From positions 1 through 6,750 of the forward strand of contig DEKJ01000028.1 of the NCBI GenBank assembly GCA_002353825.1: a stretch of 6,750 nt of DNA. Direction: 5' to 3'. Below are positions 1 to 3,843 of the stretch, one piece after another. The notes under the pieces were generated by a model, which saw nothing but the letters and a program-made list of their open reading frames with translations, had not been told where the DNA came from and made no database searches. Position 1 is the first letter of the stretch; every line of letters starts with the position of its first letter. Both the position numbers and the translations under genes were made by a program. Source of the stretch: Prevotella sp. UBA2725 (GTDB taxonomy: Bacteria; Bacteroidota; Bacteroidia; Bacteroidales; Bacteroidaceae).

Positions 1-10
1 TAAATGATGT

Positions 11-40
11 GATGACCGTCGCCCATGAGCGGCGGTCATC
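11..40 (-). terminator. Hairpin just downstream of the capsid gene (possible terminator or attenuator)
   Basis: Positions 11-22 and 29-40 form an inverted repeat around a 6-nt loop. The outer eight pairs (GATGACCG/CGGTCATC) are perfect. In the minus-strand transcript they are followed by one C-A mismatch and three more G-C pairs. The hairpin starts 8 nt after the capsid stop codon. The transcript past the stem reads ACAUCAUUUA up to the window edge, which is only weakly U-rich, so classic intrinsic termination is uncertain. It may instead attenuate transcription or protect the 3' end of the highly expressed capsid mRNA. Confidence 0.5.
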
Positions 41-48
41 GTTATACT

Positions 49-1068
49 TTAGACAGTCGGCTTCTTCTCTGCCACTGCGAAGACCTCAGGCGACACACTC
101 TCGAACTGGGTTCCGAAGAACATGTTGGCGATAAAGTCAACATCGTAGTGGTTCTTAAGAGACTTCTCGACGGTGTATGTCTCATCGTCTGACTTCTGGT
201 TGTACAGGAGAAGAATATTCTTCTTCGGTGTGAGCAGCATGAAGTCCTTGGGAACGTTTGGCAGGGGCACCAGCTCTACGTTAGAAGCACCTTCGAGCGT
301 AAGCTTATCATAGCTTTGGTTGTAAGGCAGAGCCCCGTGGCGTGTCTGATAAGCTTCTGTGTAGTAGTGATAGGTCATATCACTGATGAACATCTTCAGA
401 TCCTGCCCACGGAGGTTGTCATTGAGCTTCTCGTTGAAGTAGAAGTCCTTCAGCGCATCCTCGGCGTTGTCCCTTCCGATAGAGTCTGTAAAATAAACAA
501 GGTTGCCCCGGTCCTCAGAGATATAAACTTTCTTATTCTCGTTGGTACCGGCAATGTCGTTGTCAATGATGGTTTTGAAGCCATTAAAGAAAGCTGCCGT
601 CTTATCGAAGACAGTTCCATCGTGTTTGGCAGTGAACGCATTGAAGAAGAGACGTTCACCGAGCTTCTTCATGATGAATGCGCAAATCTGCACAACGATA
701 GGCACGTTCTTAAGACCCTCGCCCTTGGTGATGTTGCTACCCCAGATGCTTTGGTAGATGGCGTTAGGGTCAATGGTCTCGATGCAGTTACCGAAGAAAG
801 TCTCCAGTGTGCGACCGTCGATGTTAACATCGGCATCGTGCTGTTTGTCTTTCTTGTAGTTACCCATCTCGAAGTTACCCGACATTTCCGGAATCACTTC
901 CTTATAGCGTATGCCTGTGCGTACAGAACAATGCTTCAGCAGTTTGTCCATGGCAAGCATCGGCTGAACGATAAGCTGCTCACGGTAAGTGATGAAAGTC
1001 TTACTGAGCTGCTCCGGAGTGAAGGTGATGTTGCCCACCTTCAATACATTTGTTGATGTGTCTGCCAT
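49..1068 (-). CDS. Probable phage major capsid protein
   Basis: A 339-aa protein that probably forms the icosahedral head shell. I recognise it by position and by overall character rather than by a catalytic motif. It lies 2 nt after a head maturation protease/scaffold gene, which is the usual place of a major capsid gene. It has no signal peptide or membrane segment. An N-terminal helical stretch (about residues 17-48) is followed by a polar, lysine/aspartate-rich segment (about 65-85) that could be the extended loop of an HK97-like fold. A helical, hydrophobic core follows (about 120-170), then a segment at 221-240 (DLKMFISDMTYHYYTEAY) and another at 264-290 (VELVPLPNVP...LLTPKKNILL). Both resemble the P/A-domain strands of tailed-phage capsids. 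ATG at 1068 is chosen because it directly follows the upstream stop, which suggests coupled translation. A smaller possibility is another abundant virion protein. Confidence 0.75.
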   Translation of the reverse strand: MADTSTNVLKVGNITFTPEQLSKTFITYREQLIVQPMLAMDKLLKHCSVRTGIRYKEVIPEMSGNFEMGNYKKDKQHDADVNIDGRTLETFFGNCIETIDPNAIYQSIWGSNITKGEGLKNVPIVVQICAFIMKKLGERLFFNAFTAKHDGTVFDKTAAFFNGFKTIIDNDIAGTNENKKVYISEDRGNLVYFTDSIGRDNAEDALKDFYFNEKLNDNLRGQDLKMFISDMTYHYYTEAYQTRHGALPYNQSYDKLTLEGASNVELVPLPNVPKDFMLLTPKKNILLLYNQKSDDETYTVEKSLKNHYDVDFIANMFFGTQFESVSPEVFAVAEKKPTV

Positions 1069-1070
1069 TT

Positions 1071-1442
1071 TTAGAGGTCTTTAAGTGATTCTGCAAGGTC
1101 AAAAGCCGTGAAAGCAGCCTGGCCATCAGCAGGATTATCGTTTGTTTTGTCCTCCGGCGAAGGGTTCTTCTGGAGGTTCTTAATCTGCTCGTCCTTTGCG
1201 GCGAGGTCATTCTTTGCCTTTTGCAGCTCGGCCTTCAGCTCTGACACTTCATCCTTGGGCTGGTCTTTAGGAGCCTTAGGAGCGGGGCTGTCATCCTTAT
1301 GCTCATCCTTTGGCTTGCCAAGCATCTCATTGAGCTTCTCGGTTTGCTCAGCAGTCAGGATGTACTGCCCTTTGTCATCGTTAGGCAGAGAGTCAACGGC
1401 AAGAGCGGCAAGCAGTGCCGCATTTTCTTTAGTTTTACTCAT
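1071..1442 (-). CDS. Possible nested in-frame scaffold protein (internal start in the protease gene)
   Basis: The codon for Met249 of the protease-scaffold gene (ATG at 1442) could start a separate 123-aa product beginning MSKTKENAALLAALAVDSL. GAGGA lies 13 nt upstream, a usable though distant ribosome-binding site. The product would consist only of the hydrophilic part: a short hydrophobic helix, an acidic/lysine-rich stretch, a coiled coil (about residues 65-92 of the short form) and an acidic end. This copies the known lambda arrangement, where scaffold Nu3 starts inside protease gene C in the same frame. Direct evidence for initiation is absent, so this is an inference from layout. Confidence 0.4.
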   Translation of the reverse strand: MSKTKENAALLAALAVDSLPNDDKGQYILTAEQTEKLNEMLGKPKDEHKDDSPAPKAPKDQPKDEVSELKAELQKAKNDLAAKDEQIKNLQKNPSPEDKTNDNPADGQAAFTAFDLAESLKDL

Positions 1443-2186
1443 CTGTTGTTGGTTATCCTCGACGTTAGATTTATGGAGCAGGTTCTTGATTCCCTGCAAC
1501 GTCTTCTGCAGGAAGGTCGGAGTTGGATTGCCTTCGCTGTCAGCCACTGCTGCCATCGGCTGCTGTGGCTTCGGCAATGGCGGTATGCCTGCCTCCTTGT
1601 TGTTTTTATAGTTATTCATGAAAAGGTTGGTGATTTCAACCGTCGCCTTTTCGTCCTTGTCGTCTTCGTATATGGAATCCACAAGACCGAAGTCAACTGC
1701 TTCCTGAGCCGACATCCAGTTACCTTTGTTCATCTGAGCTGCGCACTCTTCTTTTGTCTTGCCGGTCTTGTCAGCGTACATCTGTGCCAGAACGTCGTCA
1801 AAGGTGGCAAGATCATCTTTCTGCTTCGTTAGGTTCTTGATGTAGGCATCAAGATCATCCTTATTCTTCTGCGAGTAGGTGTTAATCATCGTGCTCGTAT
1901 TGTGGATAAGGAAGAAAGAACCTTTGACGATGTCGATAGTCTTGCAGCCCAACATGGCAATGGTAGAAATGGAAGCGTTCATGCCAAATGCATGAGCGTG
2001 GACATTGCCATGATTTCGGAACGCCTGGTAGAGTTCCAATCCGTCCTTGACATAGCCGCCATAGGAGCTGAAGCCGACATGCACCTCCTTGCCCTTGTTC
2101 TGGTTAAGGACATATTGCACATAGTCGAAGGAAGCGGAGTTCCACCAACAGCCTATAGTGCCCGTTATCGTTATCTTATATTCCAT
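1071..2186 (-). CDS. ClpP-like (S14) phage head maturation protease with fused scaffold-like C-terminus
   Basis: A 371-aa protein. Residues 1-175 form a ClpP-fold serine protease: the oxyanion-loop motif SYGG (41-44), the nucleophile Ser72 in GMNASIS, His95 in FFLIHN, and the C-terminal SAQEAVDFGLVDSI (159-172), almost identical in pattern to ClpP SAPEAVEYGLVDSI. The usual third triad Asp is not at its expected place, where Gly155/Asn156 stand. A proline-rich linker (about 200-225) leads to a charged region (about 249-371) with a predicted coiled coil at 313-340, like phage scaffolds. In tailed phages such proteins guide capsid assembly, then cleave scaffold and capsid inside the procapsid and remove themselves. 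The capsid gene follows after 2 nt. The ATG at 2186 follows an A-rich leader and a promoter-like box. It is not a housekeeping ClpP, which is about 200 aa and lacks the tail. Confidence 0.88.
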   Translation of the reverse strand: MEYKITITGTIGCWWNSASFDYVQYVLNQNKGKEVHVGFSSYGGYVKDGLELYQAFRNHGNVHAHAFGMNASISTIAMLGCKTIDIVKGSFFLIHNTSTMINTYSQKNKDDLDAYIKNLTKQKDDLATFDDVLAQMYADKTGKTKEECAAQMNKGNWMSAQEAVDFGLVDSIYEDDKDEKATVEITNLFMNNYKNNKEAGIPPLPKPQQPMAAVADSEGNPTPTFLQKTLQGIKNLLHKSNVEDNQQQMSKTKENAALLAALAVDSLPNDDKGQYILTAEQTEKLNEMLGKPKDEHKDDSPAPKAPKDQPKDEVSELKAELQKAKNDLAAKDEQIKNLQKNPSPEDKTNDNPADGQAAFTAFDLAESLKDL

Positions 2187-2203
2187 TATCTGTTCTTTTT
2201 CCG

Positions 2204-2235
2204 CAAAGTTAATATATAAAAGATGTGAGTAAAAA
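2204..2235 (-). promoter_or_regulatory. Possible Bacteroidetes-type promoter for protease-capsid genes
   Basis: On the minus strand TAACTTTG (2211-2204) matches the Bacteroidetes -7 consensus TAnnTTTG exactly and lies 17 nt from the protease ATG. At the -33 place there is only a T-run (TTTT, about 2235-2232), not a clear TTTG. The block is AT-rich. It could be a second start point inside the morphogenesis cassette that raises protease and capsid output. Confidence 0.45.
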
Positions 2236-2244
2236 CACTTTGCA

Positions 2245-2652
2245 TTAGCCTATTTGCGGTATAGACAATGGCATAGTGTAGGTAATTGAGGCCTCAGTCC
2301 AAGAATTGTCCGTCGGTTTCTCGGGCATAGACTCTGCTGTTGTCAAAATTGGAAACGGTCTTTTATTTGATCCAACGAGCAATTGCCTGCCGCCAACGAG
2401 GGTCAGACGGTAAACATAGTTTTTTCTAAGTCCGAGTTCCTGACAGGTATAGAATTTAACCGTAGCCGTTCTCATTAACACCTTATCATCCACTTTTTCA
2501 GCAATTGATAATGTTGGATATGGTCTGACGGCAATTTTCTCCCATTGAATACCATCGGGAAGTTTAACAGTGTCGAACGAGGTTCTTTGCATCCCGTTGA
2601 GTTCCTGGCACAATGCTCGTTCAACCTTGCGGATAATTTTCAGCGTGTTCAT
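2245..2652 (-). CDS. Phage protein of unknown function, 135 aa, in head-gene cassette
   Basis: I cannot assign this 135-aa protein to a named family. It has a short helical N-terminus (residues 3-20, KIIRKVERALCQEL). The remainder looks mostly beta-stranded: alternating hydrophobic segments at 39-50 and 60-70, then YVYRLTLVGGRQLLVGSNKR (79-98) and PFPIL, and a final SITYTMPLSIP (122-132). There is no signal peptide, membrane helix or catalytic motif. It lies 58 nt before the protease and 82 nt after the 161-aa gene on the same strand, so a small virion or head-tail connector protein is the most natural guess, from context only. The ATG at 2652 follows an A-rich leader (AAAAATAAACAAGAT). A later Met21 is possible but would remove the conserved-looking helix. 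Confidence 0.7.
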   Translation of the reverse strand: MNTLKIIRKVERALCQELNGMQRTSFDTVKLPDGIQWEKIAVRPYPTLSIAEKVDDKVLMRTATVKFYTCQELGLRKNYVYRLTLVGGRQLLVGSNKRPFPILTTAESMPEKPTDNSWTEASITYTMPLSIPQIG

Positions 2653-2734
2653 ATCTTGTTTATTTTTAGTTTGGCAATCGCACGGTGGCGAACAAATCGG
2701 GGGTTATAGTAGACGCGATTTTTTGAAAAAAAAC

Positions 2735-3220
2735 TCAGATTTTCTTGTTGGTTCCCTTCACCCTCTTCCGAAGATCAACGCCGTGCTCGAGATGAGCGTC
2801 GCGCATACGCTGGTAGCGCATCTTCAGCGTATAGTCATAGTCGGTCGAGATACCGTTGTTCTCACACCACGACCTGACGCAGTTGAGCAGCGTACACCCG
2901 CAACGCGTCATCTCGTTCATATCGTTCCAGAACTGTATCTTGAAGGTGTCCTCGATGATTTCATCAAGGGCACGGCAGGCAGACTTTGACATATAGTTAT
3001 AGTAAAGCCAGTTTTTCTTTTTGTCATAGGGTATGGCGACTGGCACCGTGTCTTCCTCCGGCTTCTGAGGCAGCCAGTCCTTGGGACGCAGACCGACGAA
3101 GCGGCGGATGCAGGCGTTCTCTGCACTGCGAGAAGGAAAGGTGACCGGATTGCCGTAGTGATGAGTCAGCCATTGCTTGATAAACGGCTTGACCTTTAGG
3201 TAGAAGACAAATTTGCTCAT
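2735..3220 (-). CDS. Phage protein of unknown function, 161 aa, first gene after the control region
   Basis: A 161-aa basic protein with no signal peptide or membrane helix. The N-terminus (KFVFYLKVKPFIKQWLTHHYG) and the segment NACIRRFVGLRP look alpha-helical with a conserved-type basic surface. A central part (WLYYNYMSKSACRALDEII, about 71-89) leads into a helix-rich C-terminal half. That half has four cysteines in 13 residues (Cys107, 109, 114, 119) and a strongly basic end (KMRYQRMRDAHLEHG...RKRVKG). This layout fits a small nucleic-acid-binding or regulatory protein, but no known motif proves it. It has its own near-consensus promoter, a leader of about 24 nt and a purine-rich stretch (AAAGAG) before the ATG at 3220. 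It follows the repeat array and precedes the morphogenesis genes, so a regulator of late genes or a binder of the repeats is a possible role. Confidence 0.75.
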   Translation of the reverse strand: MSKFVFYLKVKPFIKQWLTHHYGNPVTFPSRSAENACIRRFVGLRPKDWLPQKPEEDTVPVAIPYDKKKNWLYYNYMSKSACRALDEIIEDTFKIQFWNDMNEMTRCGCTLLNCVRSWCENNGISTDYDYTLKMRYQRMRDAHLEHGVDLRKRVKGTNKKI

Positions 3221-3248
3221 ATACTCTTTATTTTTTATAAATTTCTCA

Positions 3249-3280
3249 CAAAGGTAGGAAATTAATGGGATATTTTCAAA
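3249..3280 (-). promoter_or_regulatory. Near-consensus Bacteroidetes promoter driving the 161-aa gene and probably the head cassette
   Basis: On the minus strand TTTG (3280-3277), a 20-nt spacer, and TACCTTTG (3256-3249) match the Bacteroidetes primary sigma consensus TTTG-N19-21-TAnnTTTG at every fixed position. Transcription would begin a few bases below 3249, leaving a leader of about 20-25 nt before the ATG at 3220. The -7 box continues as TTTGTGAG, one base from the core (TTTGTGAC) of the repeats upstream at 3402-3668. Confidence 0.8.
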
Positions 3281-3401
3281 TATTAGGTAGAAAAGAGGTC
3301 GAAATTTCCTTATAATGTAAACATAATTTTACAGATTGCAAGTCTGCGTCCCCTTCTTCTCTCTCCGCTAACTTTGGCTTCCGCTGATTTCGTGAAATAA
3401 T

Positions 3402-3668
3402 TTTGTGACAACGTTTCATTTGTGACAAGATTTGTAACCGTATGATTATCAATAGCATTTGTTGTCACAATAGTCTGTTGCGGAAAATATTGGCAAAAAT
3501 CAAAAGTGCAACAAAGGCTTCAGACACCCCTCGGAAGATGTCTTGTCACAAACCCGATTTTTTTGTGACAGTTTGCAACGCAACTTTGTGACAACTTTGT
3601 GACAGCGCAAATCTCTGATTTATAGTCTTTTTCTTCTTTTTCAAACTCTCTGTTACAAAGTCACAAAA
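3402..3668. repeat. Array of TTTGTGAC / TTGTGACAA repeats (iterons or operators)
   Basis: The core TTTGTGAC, or its palindromic form TTGT-G-ACAA, occurs on the plus strand at 3402-3411, 3419-3428, 3562-3570, 3585-3594 and 3596-3604. It occurs in the opposite orientation at 3462-3470, 3543-3551 and 3660-3667. Degenerate forms TTTGTAAC (3431-3438) and GTTACAAA (3652-3659) lie next to full copies. TTGT and ACAA are complementary arms around one central base, which suits a dimeric DNA-binding protein. Such clusters are known at phage and plasmid replication origins and at repressor operators. Which applies here cannot be told from sequence. Confidence 0.72.
3582..3603 (+). repeat. Perfect 11-bp tandem direct repeat inside the array
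   Basis: AACTTTGTGAC occurs twice back to back (3582-3592 and 3593-3603). The 11-bp period is about one helical turn, so a protein bound to both units would sit on the same face of the DNA, as at iteron origins and cooperative operators. Confidence 0.85.
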
Positions 3669-3778
3669 TTTTGGAAGGAAATTAGAAGGGGGTCGGGGAA
3701 ACAAGAAGCCCCGTCGTGGTCCAGCTGTGGCAAGATGTAAATAAATCTTACTATGTCCTATTGGCAGTTTTGGCAACG

Positions 3779-3816
3779 AAAAAAGGCGGGCTGCTGAATC
3801 ACTCAGCAACGCCGCC
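3779..3816 (-). terminator. Rho-independent terminator of the primase-helicase gene
   Basis: On the minus strand GGCGG, a one-base bulge and GTTGCTGA pair with TCAGCAGC and CCGCC around the 5-nt loop GTGAT. Six T follow (3784-3779). The stem begins 27 nt after the primase-helicase stop codon. It should stop transcription before the control region, making the head cassette a separate transcription unit. Confidence 0.88.
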
Positions 3817-3843
3817 CAGGCAAGCGATAAGATTAAAAAGCAA

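Larger units (their letters stand above)
3281..3778. other. Non-coding control region between replication and head genes
   Basis: About 500 bases between the late promoter and the terminator of the primase-helicase gene contain no convincing gene. Open frames at 3276-3458 and 3546-3809 (minus) have low-complexity, shifting composition, and the second is full of the repeat sequence. The stretch is AT-rich up to about 3670 and holds the TTTGTGAC repeat array, a small palindrome ATTTC-GT-GAAAT (3387-3398) beside the first repeat, and a stray plus-strand TAACTTTG (3369-3376) with no partner -33 box. A GC-rich block with a weak CGGGG/CCCCG stem (3694-3713) follows. No tRNA, CRISPR or DnaA-box match was seen. 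Confidence 0.65.

Noticed and set aside
316..1056. Plus-strand open frame of 246 codons opposite the capsid gene
   Set aside because: Antisense shadow. It has no recognisable domain and no promoter or leader, and it conflicts with the coherent minus-strand cassette.
1108..1832. Two overlapping plus-strand frames with Ser/Leu/Phe-rich products opposite the protease
   Set aside because: Their apparent membrane-like composition comes from the antisense of Lys/Glu/Asp codons in the scaffold region.
2721..2734. A/T homopolymer stretch after the 161-aa gene as a terminator
   Set aside because: The minus-strand T-run has no G-C stem before it. The short T/A pairing would not form a stable hairpin.
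3369..3376. Plus-strand TAACTTTG as a promoter -7 box
   Set aside because: No TTTG lies at the required 19-21 nt distance upstream, and no plus-strand gene follows.
3276..3458. Minus-strand open frame of 60 codons
   Set aside because: It overlaps the late promoter and part of the repeat array, and has no protein-like pattern.
3446..3461. IHF-like site (TATCAA then TTT)
   Set aside because: It misses the WATCAANNNNTTR consensus at the second half, and such near matches are common in AT-rich DNA.
3694..3713. CGGGG/CCCCG stem with a 10-nt loop
   Set aside because: Five pairs only, a large loop and no T-run. Too weak to call a terminator or RNA element.
3546..3809. Minus-strand open frame of 87 codons in the control region
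   Set aside because: It starts inside the terminator hairpin and runs through the repeat array. The composition is not protein-like and there is no leader.
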